In this document: one piece after another, positions 50,790-59,772 of the stretch
Numbering within the stretch: the first letter of the stretch is position 1
How the letters are laid out: every line of letters begins with the position of its first letter
Assembly (NCBI RefSeq): GCF_013004105.1
Contig: NZ_CP053085.1
Coordinates: 186,001 to 250,000, forward strand
Reading direction: 5' to 3'
Length of the DNA: 64,000 nucleotides
Source of the DNA: Gemmatimonas groenlandica
GTDB lineage: Bacteria > Gemmatimonadota > Gemmatimonadetes > Gemmatimonadales > Gemmatimonadaceae
Translations under genes and position numbers: made by a program
The notes under the pieces: generated by a model
The model's input: the letters and a program-made list of their open reading frames with translations, nothing else
Told to the model about the DNA's origin: nothing
Databases searched by the model: none

Positions 50790-51470
50790 ATGTCGAATTC
50801 TGTCCGCACGGCGGCTCGTACCGATTCGCTTCCCCGTCCTTCCTCGGCGTCCCGCACGTTGGCCGTCGTCGTTGCGTCGTCCTTGTTGGCCACGGTTCTG
50901 GTGGCCTCAACCGCGAAGGCCCAGACGGGCGTTGGGGCCAGCGTGACGCCGTACGCCGGGTACTTGATTACCGGCAACTGGTATGACGGCCCGATCGGCA
51001 CGAGCCTCTCGACCACGAACGCGCCGATGGTTGGCGGACAGGCCAGCATTCCGCTCACCAAGGGCATCGCGCTCGTCGGTAACCTGGCCTACGCGTCGGG
51101 CGACTTGCGCATAGGGTTGCCGCTGCTCGGTGGTGTCAACGTGGGAACGGTGAAGACGTGGCTGTACGACGCCGGCCTCGAGCTTGGCGGTCTTCCCGGC
51201 AAAAAGGTCGGCATCGCGCCATTCGTGCAGGTCGGTATCGGTGGACTTACCAACGACATCAAGAACTCCCTGTTCGACGTTCGCGCTTCGAACATTGCGT
51301 ATACCGGCGGGGTAGGTCTCGATATCGGTCTCGCCGAAAGCTTTGCCCTCCGGGTGCAGGCGAAGGACTGGGTGAGCCGATTCAATTCGGAGGATGCGGT
51401 GGGTTTCCGTGCCGAGGGGAATCTCGCGCACAACTGGGCGCTCACGGCCGGGGTGAAGTTGACGTTCTGA
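50790..51470 (+). CDS. Outer-membrane beta-barrel protein
   Basis: This 226-residue protein has a signal peptide (about 1-45, cleaved near KAQT) and a predicted small barrel with alternating strands: VTPYAGYLITG, YDAGLELGGL, VGIAPFVQVGIGG and a C-terminal strand WALTAGVKLTF ending in Phe, the barrel assembly signal. Loops lack Cys. GGAG lies 8-11 bases before the ATG at 50790. The function is unknown. Confidence 0.8.
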   Translation: MSNSVRTAARTDSLPRPSSASRTLAVVVASSLLATVLVASTAKAQTGVGASVTPYAGYLITGNWYDGPIGTSLSTTNAPMVGGQASIPLTKGIALVGNLAYASGDLRIGLPLLGGVNVGTVKTWLYDAGLELGGLPGKKVGIAPFVQVGIGGLTNDIKNSLFDVRASNIAYTGGVGLDIGLAESFALRVQAKDWVSRFNSEDAVGFRAEGNLAHNWALTAGVKLTF

Positions 51471-51525
51471 ATCCCGGGGCGCTCCTCCGAGCGTTAACTT
51501 CGCACGACGCGTCTCGATCGATTCG

Positions 51526-51555
51526 GGCGCCTCGATGTCGTGTCGATGAGGCGCC
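51526..51555. repeat. 8-bp inverted repeat downstream of the barrel gene
   Basis: GGCGCCTC (51526-51533) is inversely repeated at 51548-51555 with a 14-base loop. It lies 55 bases beyond the barrel gene's stop and before the next start. No U tract follows. Confidence 0.3.
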
Positions 51556-51614
51556 GCGCCGACCGCTACCGGTCGCGCGGCGCACTGTCGATTTCTCTCA
51601 GGAGCAGGCCCTTG

Positions 51615-53438
51615 GTGAATCAGATCGCTCGCCGCCGGTTGATGTCCGCCGCGCGGCACTCGTGGGCGCTGGCTGTCGTCACGACTCTGTCGGCGGCGTG
51701 GTTGCCCGTGTTGTCGGCGCAGGCGCCGCCGACGCAGCCGCCGACTGATACCACGCGGCCTCCGCTCGTCGGCGGTATGGCGAGCCTTCCGGCCGATCCC
51801 TTGCGCGGCAATCCGGCCACGATGAGCTCACTCGGCTCACAGGCGCGCACCATGCAAGACGGATTCGAGCGCAACCACCGCACCGGGCTCCGCTTCTACA
51901 ACGGCGGTGCCGATGCGTCGTGCGAGGTCCCGCTGGGGCGCATCTGCTATTGGAACAACAACGGCGACGTCCCGCCGCCGGCCGAGCGCAATGACGCGAA
52001 GCTCGAACGCGAACAGTTGCTGGAGTTGCTGGCACAGGCACAGGCCGCCGACCCGAAGGATGACTGGGTAAACGGCATGCGTGTGCGCTACGCGATCGAG
52101 TCGGAGCAGCGCGACGTGGCCATCAGCGCAGCGCGTGCGTGCAAGGGGACGCTGTGGTGGTGCGAGGCGCTCGAGGGACTCGCGCTGCACAACGCGAATC
52201 AGCACAAGGACGCCACGGCCGCGTTTGCGCGCGCGCTCGCGTCGATGCCGGTCGCACAGCAATGCACCTGGACCGACCTCTCGTGGTGGCTGGATCCCTC
52301 CATGCATGCCGCGTACAAGGCGACGCCGTGCGCCAACCGCGGCGCCGAAAACGTGCGCATCCTGCGACTTGCCCAGCCGTTGTGGATGATTCCCGCCAAC
52401 GACATTCAGAACGAACTGTACGCCCGTCGCACGATGTCGCGCGTGCACTCGTTGGCGCGCATTCCGTACGACCTGCAGTGGGGCGACGATCTGCTCGAGT
52501 CGCAAATGCGCTACGGTTGGCCGACCGCGTGGTCTGTGCAGAACGGCGGCGTGGCCGATCCGCGTCCGCCCTCGGTGATCGGACACGAGCCTACGCCGAG
52601 CTATGATTTCATGCCGGTCGCCGAGGCCATCGCCACGCCGCTTTCCGCTACGCCGGGTGACTGGAATCCGCGACGTCAGAAGGCGCGCATGCGCTACGCG
52701 CCGCGCTTTGCCACCGGCTTCGGCGCCTTGCCCAATCAGTTTGCGCGATTCCTGCGCGGTGACACCACGATCGTGGCTGGCGGATACCGCTTGATGCGCG
52801 AGCTCGAGATGGGCCGTGCTCCGTACACCGCCGCGCTCACGCTCGATGCATTCGATGGACGCGAGCCGCTGCAGGCCAAGCGGGATAGCGCGCAAGCCAA
52901 CGGCGCCCTCCTGCTGCCGGTACCGTCACCGATGCTGGCCAGCCTCGAAGTGCTGGCACCGGTCGGCAAGCGCGCCGCGCGCGTGCGCACGGTGATCAAG
53001 CCGTTGCCGGCTGGTACACGCCTGTCGGAATACCTGCTGCTGCAGCGCGGCGATGTGTCGGCCACACCGATGCTCGATCGCAACGCGCTGCAAGCGTATG
53101 GCAGCAACGAGATCGAAGGGGGCACGTCGATCGGTATCTACTGGGAGATGTATCGCCAGGCGTCGCCGGGTCAGCCGCTGCAAGTGTCGCTGCGGGCCAC
53201 CCGCGTAGGCGCGGGCTTCATGCAAAAACTCGGCAGTTCGTTCGGTCTCTCGAAATCCGTTACGCCGGTGTCGATCAAGTACAACGACAATGGTCGCCCC
53301 GACGGCGGGCCGGGACGCAGCCTGACCATCAACTTTCCGCAGGTGCCCGCGGGTGATTACCAGCTGACGCTGATGGTGTCAGGGGCGGGAATCACGGACA
53401 GCACGACGCAGGTGATTCGGGTGAAGGGCGGGAAATAG
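51615..53438 (+). CDS. Large exported hypothetical protein (607 aa)
   Basis: No family recognised. The signal peptide (SAARHSWALAVVTTLSAAW, about 8-35) is followed by a Pro/Thr-rich segment and then a helical, TPR-like portion (about 130-260: LALHNANQHKDATAAFARAL). An aromatic-rich central part (WGDDLLESQMRYGWPTAWSVQ) and a C-terminal beta-sandwich-like region (about 440-600, ending TLMVSGAGITDSTTQV) follow. The start is GTG 51615, 10 bases after AGGAG; the upstream frame to 51540 is unlike coding. It is probably exported or lipid-independent periplasmic. A strong terminator follows at 53546. Confidence 0.7.
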   Translation: MNQIARRRLMSAARHSWALAVVTTLSAAWLPVLSAQAPPTQPPTDTTRPPLVGGMASLPADPLRGNPATMSSLGSQARTMQDGFERNHRTGLRFYNGGADASCEVPLGRICYWNNNGDVPPPAERNDAKLEREQLLELLAQAQAADPKDDWVNGMRVRYAIESEQRDVAISAARACKGTLWWCEALEGLALHNANQHKDATAAFARALASMPVAQQCTWTDLSWWLDPSMHAAYKATPCANRGAENVRILRLAQPLWMIPANDIQNELYARRTMSRVHSLARIPYDLQWGDDLLESQMRYGWPTAWSVQNGGVADPRPPSVIGHEPTPSYDFMPVAEAIATPLSATPGDWNPRRQKARMRYAPRFATGFGALPNQFARFLRGDTTIVAGGYRLMRELEMGRAPYTAALTLDAFDGREPLQAKRDSAQANGALLLPVPSPMLASLEVLAPVGKRAARVRTVIKPLPAGTRLSEYLLLQRGDVSATPMLDRNALQAYGSNEIEGGTSIGIYWEMYRQASPGQPLQVSLRATRVGAGFMQKLGSSFGLSKSVTPVSIKYNDNGRPDGGPGRSLTINFPQVPAGDYQLTLMVSGAGITDSTTQVIRVKGGK

Positions 53439-53545
53439 CGGATTCCGCGGATCAGTGCTCAGTGCACAGAGCTCTGGCGTCTGACCGCGTATCGTGCTCC
53501 GAGTTCAGCAACGACAGTGAACAGTTCTGAGCGTCTTCGGAGCAA

Positions 53546-53587
53546 CAACGGGCCCTGTCGATCGCTTCGACAGGGCCCGTTGCTTTT
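53546..53587 (+). terminator. Strong rho-independent terminator
   Basis: A perfect 16-bp stem (53546-53561 with 53567-53582), a 5-base loop (TCGCT) and a following CTTTT tract (53583-53587). It lies 107 bases after the stop of the gene ending at 53438 and has the best stem of any terminator in the window. Confidence 0.85.
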
Positions 53588-53621
53588 CATCAAATACCCT
53601 CGCGACTGTGGACTGTAGCTG

Positions 53622-53663
53622 CTGAATTCTGAACACTATAAAAAGTCTGACGTCAGAATTCAG
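53622..53663. repeat. Nested palindromes in the gene-free stretch before the sigma operon's 3' end
   Basis: CTGAATTCTGA (53622-53632) is inversely repeated as TCAGAATTCAG (53653-53663). Between them lies a separate 12-bp palindrome TCTGACGTCAGA (53646-53657). It is unusually AT-rich for the window (AACACTATAAAAAG). It may be a regulator site or a folded element. No U tract follows, so a terminator is unlikely. Confidence 0.4.
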
Positions 53664-53703
53664 ACCACTGTACCCTGAATCCGCCCAATCCAATCGCTTT
53701 CCC

Positions 53704-55167
53704 TCACCGCCGCTTCCCGCGCACCGTGATCATCCCGACCGGGCTGCCGTAGTCATCATTGCCCATCGGCAAACCCGGCGGCGCGATCCACGCGCCGCCA
53801 TCGGCGCGCACGGTGATGCGATGCATGCCAGGCGCAAGTTTGAGCTCGGCGCGCCAGCGTCCGTTCGTGGCGCGACGCATCTGCGTGACCGTCCACTCGG
53901 TGGCATCACCCATGAGCTCCACCGATTCTGCGCGCGGCGCATCGATCAGCAACACCACGCGTAGCGTGTCGCCATCGGGCGCAGACACACCCTGTTCCAC
54001 CGCGAGCGAATCGACGGCGCCGAGCGTGCGCGTTTCGAAGGCCAGAATACCGCCCGGCGTGCCATCGGTGCCGCGGAAGGGTAGGCGCGAAATGCGAACG
54101 CCAATGGCGAGCACCGGGGCAAAGCTACGCGCACGATGATTGTCGAGATCATCGCGCAGTGCCGTGCCACCAACGGTCGCGGCGTTGGTCGCCGCGGCGC
54201 CCACCAACGACAGCCACGCGGTGACCGGCTGCACAACCGCCAGTGATGCGACCGTCGGCAGCATACTGGGTTTCGGCGCGAGCGCGTCGCTGGAAATCCA
54301 GGTGGCAACCGGCGAGGTCACCGACACCAACCACGTGGTGGGCCCGGTGTTGAAGCCCAGCGAGGCGATGCCGGTGGCAATGTCGCGGCGCTGCAGTGAT
54401 CGCGTGGTGCGATTGCTCACGAGTCGCGTGAATCCACCGACCGTCGGCATCGTGATCGCGTCGGGCTCGTCGATCGTCAGCGTCTGCGTGGTCGTGCGTG
54501 TCGCACGTTCCACGGAGAAACCAAACGAGAACTCCATGCCCGCCACATTCGTCATCATGCCCGCCTCGGCGCGGCTGATGGCACCGACGTCGACGCGACG
54601 TGAGACCGTGGTGTCGGCCGCGCGCAGGTCGAGTCCACCGGCCGATATGGGGGGCATCGCGTTGCCCAGAATGTCGGCCGTGGGGCTGGCGCCGTTCACC
54701 GACGCGTGACCATAGCTGATCGCACTCCACACGCGCTGCTCGCCCACGCGGGCCCGCGCGCGAAGCGCGAGCGTGCCCTCGAGCTGGCCGTCGGTCCCCA
54801 CGCCTTGCGGCACGCGCCAATTGCCCGTGCCAAGCGCAGCAAGACGTACGCGGCCGATGCGACCGAGGGGCTGCGTGGCGCCAAGCCACAGGTCGTTGCG
54901 TTGCGTGAGCGCGTTGCCCGTGCCGTCGGGGAGCGCCGCGATGCCAAGTACCGACAGCGTGGAGGCGTCGGTGACCGGACCAATCGTAGCCGCCGGCGCG
55001 ATAGGCGCGTCGCCGCGAACCTGCGCGGCAAGCGACGGAGCGAACGTGAGGCTCGCCAAGGCGCACGGCACCAGTGCACGCGGCGCGAACACACGCGGCA
55101 AGGCCCATCCGCGGCTCGGCAAGGAGCGACGGTGCGACGCGCTGAGGAGGAGGCGAGCGGGCGTCAC
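53704..55167 (-). CDS. Exported protein with possible C-terminal CBM48/glycogen-binding-like module
   Basis: The 487-residue protein has a long signal region (about 1-48) and a beta-rich middle (50-390) of repeated strands, possibly a barrel-like or porin-like fold. The last ~90 residues resemble a CBM48/AMPK-type early-set domain (VELMGDATEWTVTQMRR, GMHRITVRADGG). The module is diverged. It is the last of four overlapping genes started by an ECF sigma factor. Its ATG overlaps the preceding gene (55164-55167). The glucan-binding role is inference. Confidence 0.6.
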   Translation of the reverse strand: MTPARLLLSASHRRSLPSRGWALPRVFAPRALVPCALASLTFAPSLAAQVRGDAPIAPAATIGPVTDASTLSVLGIAALPDGTGNALTQRNDLWLGATQPLGRIGRVRLAALGTGNWRVPQGVGTDGQLEGTLALRARARVGEQRVWSAISYGHASVNGASPTADILGNAMPPISAGGLDLRAADTTVSRRVDVGAISRAEAGMMTNVAGMEFSFGFSVERATRTTTQTLTIDEPDAITMPTVGGFTRLVSNRTTRSLQRRDIATGIASLGFNTGPTTWLVSVTSPVATWISSDALAPKPSMLPTVASLAVVQPVTAWLSLVGAAATNAATVGGTALRDDLDNHRARSFAPVLAIGVRISRLPFRGTDGTPGGILAFETRTLGAVDSLAVEQGVSAPDGDTLRVVLLIDAPRAESVELMGDATEWTVTQMRRATNGRWRAELKLAPGMHRITVRADGGAWIAPPGLPMGNDDYGSPVGMITVRGKRR

Positions 55168-55919
55168 GAATCAGGAGGGCGGACCGGCTTGCGGTCGCTC
55201 GTCGCGGGAGTGGACGGCGACACGGCACCGGAGACCGTACCTCGAACATAGCGATTCAACGCGTCGACAGCCATACCGGGCCCACGCTGCGAATTCTTTG
55301 CCACCGTGGATTGCAAGCCCAGCAGTGCGTCGTCGGACTTGGGCATCCGGGCGATGGTCGATACCGCCTCGCGCGCCGTTGCAGTAGGGACGCCGCGTCG
55401 GACCACATCGGTCAGCACCACCAGCGCCGTTACTGCGGTACCGGCCGGGCGCGTATTGCGCAGGACCATCAGCGTTCTGGCGTCGATGCCAGCTCTGAGC
55501 GCGGTCGCACCAGCGTCGAGCTCGGCGACAGTGCTTCCATCACCCAGCGCGTCCTTGGCCTCCGCGAGCGCGGCCGCATGGGCGCGCACCACCAGCAAAA
55601 TGCGTTGGCCGCCCACCCGCCGGGCGGCGCCCTCCAACGCGCGATTGATCAACGGCGCCGTGGGCAGCCCCTTCGCCGCGGCGTCATCGAGCAGCAGGCG
55701 CAGGGCGTTGGCGGTGAGCGTGTCGAATCGTGCGGCGTCGAACTGCCCCTGCGGATCCCGAAAGAACACCGTGTCGATCGATGCCACGAGCGCGGCCGCC
55801 GATTGCACGGAGTCGGTGCGGCTCGTGGCGATCAGCGTGGCGGCCGCCACCGGCGAGGCTATCGTCGTGGAGAGCAGCTGCAGGGAGAGCCAGAGCGTCG
55901 TGCGTGCGCGGGGCCTCAT
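55164..55919 (-). CDS. Exported hypothetical protein (251 aa)
   Basis: I recognise no family. A signal peptide (about 1-26, TTIASPVAAA) is followed by a helical, Ala-rich domain (ANALRLLLDDAAAKGLP, AAALAEAKDALGDGSTVAELDAGA). No catalytic motif is visible. It is the third gene in the sigma operon; its ATG overlaps the previous stop by 4 bases (ATGA at 55916-55919) and its own stop overlaps the next start. The exported location matches the neighbours. Confidence 0.6.
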   Translation of the reverse strand: MRPRARTTLWLSLQLLSTTIASPVAAATLIATSRTDSVQSAAALVASIDTVFFRDPQGQFDAARFDTLTANALRLLLDDAAAKGLPTAPLINRALEGAARRVGGQRILLVVRAHAAALAEAKDALGDGSTVAELDAGATALRAGIDARTLMVLRNTRPAGTAVTALVVLTDVVRRGVPTATAREAVSTIARMPKSDDALLGLQSTVAKNSQRGPGMAVDALNRYVRGTVSGAVSPSTPATSDRKPVRPPDS

Positions 55920-56554
55920 CGCGGACCGTCCACGACGACCGCGTTGGCCGGACCATACCCCTCGTCGGGCACCTGTGGCGCGAGCGGATCGACGAGCCAG
56001 GTTCGACCATCGATCACGAAGGCGTACACATGGCGGCCGGGCGGCAGAGGCACCTTTGCCGTCCAGGCGCCATCGTTGCTGCGGCGGAGCATCGGCGTGG
56101 CGTGTTCATCCCAGCCATTGAAGTCGCCAACGAGCGCGACCTCCTGGGCGGCGTTCGGCAGGGTGAGGTCGAATCGAATCGCGTCGCCGCTGGCCGCGGT
56201 CGTGCCGACGGCGGACGCCGCTCGCGACTCACCTGACGCCCCGGCAAAGGCGCTGTCGGCATGCCGCACGGCGACCTCAGGCCGCCAGGGGCGCAGCACA
56301 CTGACCACCAGGACCGCCGCGGCTGCCGCGCCCCACCACCAGCGAGGGCGTAATGCACCGCCGAACCGGCGGGCCGGCGCATGCATCGCCGCCGCGAGCA
56401 CCGAGGTGGTGCAGCGGGCAATCTGGGCGGCATCGGGGGCCGGCAGCTGAGCGTACGACGCCCGAACGCGCGCGACGAGCAACGGATCGTCGACGAACCC
56501 GGTGAGATCGAGATCGTTAGGCTCGTTCGGTTTGTGTGGGCGATCGCTATTCAA
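55916..56554 (-). CDS. Single-pass membrane protein with CBM48-like module in the anti-sigma slot
   Basis: The 212-residue protein has a cytoplasmic N-terminus (about 1-70, helical), one membrane helix (about 72-88) and a periplasmic part. The final ~90 residues are a CBM48/AMPK-type glycogen-binding early-set domain (VALVGDFNGWDEHATP, PLPPGRHVYAFVIDG). TTG at 56554 is the start: GGGAGG lies 4-5 bases upstream, and it overlaps the sigma factor's stop. Anti-sigma factors commonly occupy this slot, but no zinc (ZAS) His-Cys motif is visible. A carbohydrate-sensing anti-sigma is inference. Confidence 0.72.
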   Translation of the reverse strand: MNSDRPHKPNEPNDLDLTGFVDDPLLVARVRASYAQLPAPDAAQIARCTTSVLAAAMHAPARRFGGALRPRWWWGAAAAAVLVVSVLRPWRPEVAVRHADSAFAGASGESRAASAVGTTAASGDAIRFDLTLPNAAQEVALVGDFNGWDEHATPMLRRSNDGAWTAKVPLPPGRHVYAFVIDGRTWLVDPLAPQVPDEGYGPANAVVVDGPR

Positions 56555-57083
56555 GCGACCTCCCGAGCAGCGCACGCAGCCGCTCGCTGCCGCGCTTCAC
56601 GCGCATCTTGAGCGCCGATTCGCCGGCGCCGGTCATCGCCGACATCTCGCCGTACTCCAGTCCTTCGGCGTATTTGAGCAACAGCGCCTCCCGCTGAAGC
56701 GGGTCGAGCTGACTGAGCGCATGCACGAGCGCGGCGTCTTCGACGCCGGTCGCGAGCCCGAGTGGAGGGGCAGGCGCGGTCTCAAGAGCGATCTCGTCTT
56801 GCACGAACCGACGCGTGCGACGACCGCGGGAGGTAAGGGCGTTGCGGCACTGGTTGGTCAGGATACGAAAGAGCCACCCGCGGAACTGATCACGCTCGTC
56901 GTACCGACCGATGGCGAGATACGCGCGTAAGAAGGAGTCCTGCACCACGTCCTCCGCATCCGCTCGCTCCCCCAGCATGTGGTACGCGAAACGCCAGCAC
57001 GCGTCGTAGTACCTCGACACCAAAGTCCCAAAGGCGTCGGGGTCACCTGCGCGGGTCCGAACAACCAGCTCCGCGTCAGTCAT
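56547..57083 (-). CDS. ECF RNA polymerase sigma factor
   Basis: A 178-residue extracytoplasmic-function sigma factor. Region 2 (about 10-80) includes FRGWLFRILTNQCRNAL-type helices (YDERDQFRGWLF). Region 4 (about 120-175) has the helix-turn-helix LEYGEMSAMTGAGESALKMRVKRG. Regions 3 and a long C-terminal extension are absent, as is usual for ECF sigmas. It opens the operon: the next gene starts within its stop. A 76-bp gap separates it from the preceding gene. No promoter pair for autoregulation could be assigned. Confidence 0.9.
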   Translation of the reverse strand: MTDAELVVRTRAGDPDAFGTLVSRYYDACWRFAYHMLGERADAEDVVQDSFLRAYLAIGRYDERDQFRGWLFRILTNQCRNALTSRGRRTRRFVQDEIALETAPAPPLGLATGVEDAALVHALSQLDPLQREALLLKYAEGLEYGEMSAMTGAGESALKMRVKRGSERLRALLGRSLE

Positions 57084-57159
57084 CGATGAACAACAGCCCA
57101 GCCGCGATGCGCGTCACCAGAATCCCCGGTTCCGACCCAACGCGACCCCAGTGCACCGA

Positions 57160-57720
57160 TCATCCCCCGATCGTTGCTACGGCAAGCATCATCGACAGCG
57201 CCACGAACAACGAGGTCGCCATCCTGTTTACGCCACCGACCCGACGAAGCAACAGCTCCGACTCAGCCTGTGGCAACTGCTGCTGCACCACCAAGCGGTT
57301 TGCCGCTCGGGCCCGACGGTAGAGAAACCAGTTCGCCGTCCCGCCAGACGCCAACATCGTGGAGACGAACACTGCCGCGTTCATCATCAGCAGCCACTCG
57401 TTTTCCGGCTGCTGCATCGCCGCCATCGTGAGCGGCTTCTCGGTGCCGGTCAACAAACGAAACGCGATCCCCGGCATCAGGAAGAAAAAGGCGAACGGCA
57501 AGTACAACTTTCGGTACAGGAACCACGCCGGCGGAAAGGCGATTGCCGCGCTCCAGTTCCAGGTCGGCACGAACGACGCGTCGTCGAGAAACGGCGCCAA
57601 CTTGCGGCGATACACCTTCTCCCACTTGGGACCGATGAACGCTTCCATCTCCGCATCGCTTGGCTGCTCGAGCGATCGCTCCTGATTCTGCTTTTGCGCC
57701 CAGCGCGGCAACTCGTTCAT
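57160..57720 (-). CDS. DUF2628-like membrane protein
   Basis: The 186-residue protein has a charged N-terminus (FIGPKWEKVYRRKLAPF), then WNWSAAIAFPPAWFLYRKLY, the pattern of DUF2628 proteins. Membrane helices lie at about 53-85, 105-125 and 155-180. The function is unknown. ATG at 57720 overlaps the agmatine deiminase stop (57717), so it is coupled to that operon. The open frame to 57897 overlaps the neighbour and is rejected. It ends 76 bases before the sigma factor gene. Confidence 0.75.
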   Translation of the reverse strand: MNELPRWAQKQNQERSLEQPSDAEMEAFIGPKWEKVYRRKLAPFLDDASFVPTWNWSAAIAFPPAWFLYRKLYLPFAFFFLMPGIAFRLLTGTEKPLTMAAMQQPENEWLLMMNAAVFVSTMLASGGTANWFLYRRARAANRLVVQQQLPQAESELLLRRVGGVNRMATSLFVALSMMLAVATIGG

Positions 57721-58808
57721 GACGCCACCTCCGCTGAAGCGGCAGCGGGCTGCTGCTGACTGAGACAATGCAGCGTGCCGAGGCCCCACACCAGATCCAC
57801 CGCGTGAATGCCCACGATACGATGCTCGGGCAGGAGCGCAGCAAGACTGTTCAACGCAACTCGATCGTTCGGGTCGTTGAACGTGGGTACAATGCACACC
57901 CCGTTGGCGATGTAGAAGTTCGCGTAGCTCGCCGGCAGCCGCGTACCGTCCATGATCACCGCGCGCGGATACGGCAGCGTGACCACCCGGATCGGTTCAC
58001 CGCGCGCATCGCGCGCGCGCTGCAAGCGGTGCAGGTTGTCGAGTGATCGCGCATGATTCTCGTCGGCGGGATCCTCTTCGTGCGCCAGCACCACGACGCC
58101 CGGCGACACGAAGCGCGCGATGTCGTCCACGTGCCCATGCGTGTCGTCGCCCACGCATCCCTCGCCCAGCCAGACGGTGTGCGTGATGCCAAGGTACGTA
58201 TGAAACGCGCGCTCGTAGTCGGCGCGCGTGAAGCCCGGATTGCGCACCTGCACATCCGACAACAACCACTCTTCCGTCACCAGCATCGTCCCGAGTCCAT
58301 CGGTCTCGATGCCGCCGCCTTCGAGAATCAGGCGCTGCCCGTTGTCGTGACACATCGCCTCCACACGCGGCAGTGACGTCACCCGCGAGACCGCCTCCGG
58401 CACATACACGTCCAGCGCATAGTTGTCGTACTTGCTCCACGCGTCGAAGCCCCAGTGCACGAGCGCCACGCTGCCGTCGGCGCGCTGCACGCCGGTCGGC
58501 CCCGAGTCGCGCAGCCACACCCGGTCGGTGGGCTGCACGTGCAGTCGATAGTGATCGGCGTGCACACCGTGCATCGTGAGCGCGGCACGTGCGTCCTCGC
58601 ACACGGCGTCATCCTGACAGAGAATCTCCACGCGCTCGAACGGCGCGAGGGCCCGCACGATCTCGGCGTACACCCAGGGAATCGGCGCGAACTTGCCGGG
58701 CCAGTCGGGTTCGTGGGTGGGCCACCCGATCCACGTTGCGTCGTGACGCTCCCATTCGGCAGGCATCCGCACCGGACCGAGTGCTGACAAGTCGATGAGG
58801 TGACTCAA
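57717..58808 (-). CDS. aguA: Agmatine deiminase
   Basis: Agmatine deiminase turns agmatine into N-carbamoylputrescine and ammonia. The 363-residue protein has the family blocks WPTHEPDWPGKF, RDSGPTGV, ILEGGGIETDGLGT, GDDTHGHVDDIARF and the catalytic Cys348 in GTLHCLSQQQP. It is full length. Its start (58808) overlaps the stop of aguB (58805) by 4 bases, so both proteins are made from one transcript. This gives the two-step agmatine-to-putrescine route. Confidence 0.95.
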   Translation of the reverse strand: MSHLIDLSALGPVRMPAEWERHDATWIGWPTHEPDWPGKFAPIPWVYAEIVRALAPFERVEILCQDDAVCEDARAALTMHGVHADHYRLHVQPTDRVWLRDSGPTGVQRADGSVALVHWGFDAWSKYDNYALDVYVPEAVSRVTSLPRVEAMCHDNGQRLILEGGGIETDGLGTMLVTEEWLLSDVQVRNPGFTRADYERAFHTYLGITHTVWLGEGCVGDDTHGHVDDIARFVSPGVVVLAHEEDPADENHARSLDNLHRLQRARDARGEPIRVVTLPYPRAVIMDGTRLPASYANFYIANGVCIVPTFNDPNDRVALNSLAALLPEHRIVGIHAVDLVWGLGTLHCLSQQQPAAASAEVAS

Positions 58809-59728
58809 CGACCGGCCAGCCAGCGCTGCGTGATCGGACCGTAGGCATCGATGCGGCGATCCCGCAGGAACGGCCAGTTGCGACGCGTCTCTTCGATCAG
58901 GCCAAGGTCACATGCCGCAACGAGAATCTCCGGTTCGGTACCGGCCTGTGCGAGATAGCGTCCGAACGGATCGGCGATGAACGACTGTCCGAAGAACTCG
59001 AGGCCATCGGTGCCGGGCTCCGGCTCGAAGCCCACGCGATTCGGCGACGCGACGAACACGCCGTTGGCGATCGCATGCGCGCGCTGCGCGGTGCGCCACG
59101 CGTCGACCTGCGCGTCGCCGAACGTCGCCTTCTCGCCCGGATGCCACGCAATCGCCGTGGGATAGAACAGCACCTGGGCTCCGAGCAACGCCGTGATGCG
59201 CGCCGCTTCCGGATACCACTGATCCCAGCAGATCAAGACGCCGATGTTCGCGTACTTGGTATGCCACACGCGAAAGCCGTTGATGCCCGGATGCGCATCG
59301 TGCCGCAGATCCGCCGTGACGTCGCCGGGCGCGAAGTAATATTTCTCCTCGAACAGCGGATCGTGCGGAATGTGCATCTTGCGATACGTGCCGAGCACAC
59401 TGCCGTCGGCATCGATCACGGTGGCCGAGTTGCGATAGAGGCCCGCCGCCTCACGCTCGTAGTACGGCACGACGATGACGACGTCGAGTTCCTTGGCGAG
59501 CGCCTGAAACGTGTGCACCGTTGGACCGTCGGCTGGTTCGGCGATGTCGAACCGCTCGGGCTTCACGCTCTTACAGAAATACGGCGCGTTGAAGAGCTCT
59601 TGCAAGCAGATGATCTGCGCACCGCGCGCGGCGGCTTCGCGCACACGCGCCACCGCACGCGTCACGTTGGCGGCGAGATCATCCGAGGCGGTGTCCTGAA
59701 TGACACCGATGTTCACGATGTTGGCCAT
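58805..59728 (-). CDS. aguB: N-carbamoylputrescine amidase
   Basis: This nitrilase-family amidase hydrolyses N-carbamoylputrescine to putrescine, CO2 and ammonia. The catalytic triad is Glu44 (CLQELFNAPYF), Lys117 (GTYRKMHIPHDP) and Cys167 (VLICWDQWYPE). The length of 307 residues is normal. It is encoded 44 bases after the TetR regulator and overlaps aguA. Together these genes make putrescine from agmatine; arginine decarboxylase is not in the window. Confidence 0.95.
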   Translation of the reverse strand: MANIVNIGVIQDTASDDLAANVTRAVARVREAAARGAQIICLQELFNAPYFCKSVKPERFDIAEPADGPTVHTFQALAKELDVVIVVPYYEREAAGLYRNSATVIDADGSVLGTYRKMHIPHDPLFEEKYYFAPGDVTADLRHDAHPGINGFRVWHTKYANIGVLICWDQWYPEAARITALLGAQVLFYPTAIAWHPGEKATFGDAQVDAWRTAQRAHAIANGVFVASPNRVGFEPEPGTDGLEFFGQSFIADPFGRYLAQAGTEPEILVAACDLGLIEETRRNWPFLRDRRIDAYGPITQRWLAGR

Positions 59729-59772
59729 GACGAAAAGTCATCGATCCCGAGGCCAGTGGCAACGTGGCGGGA

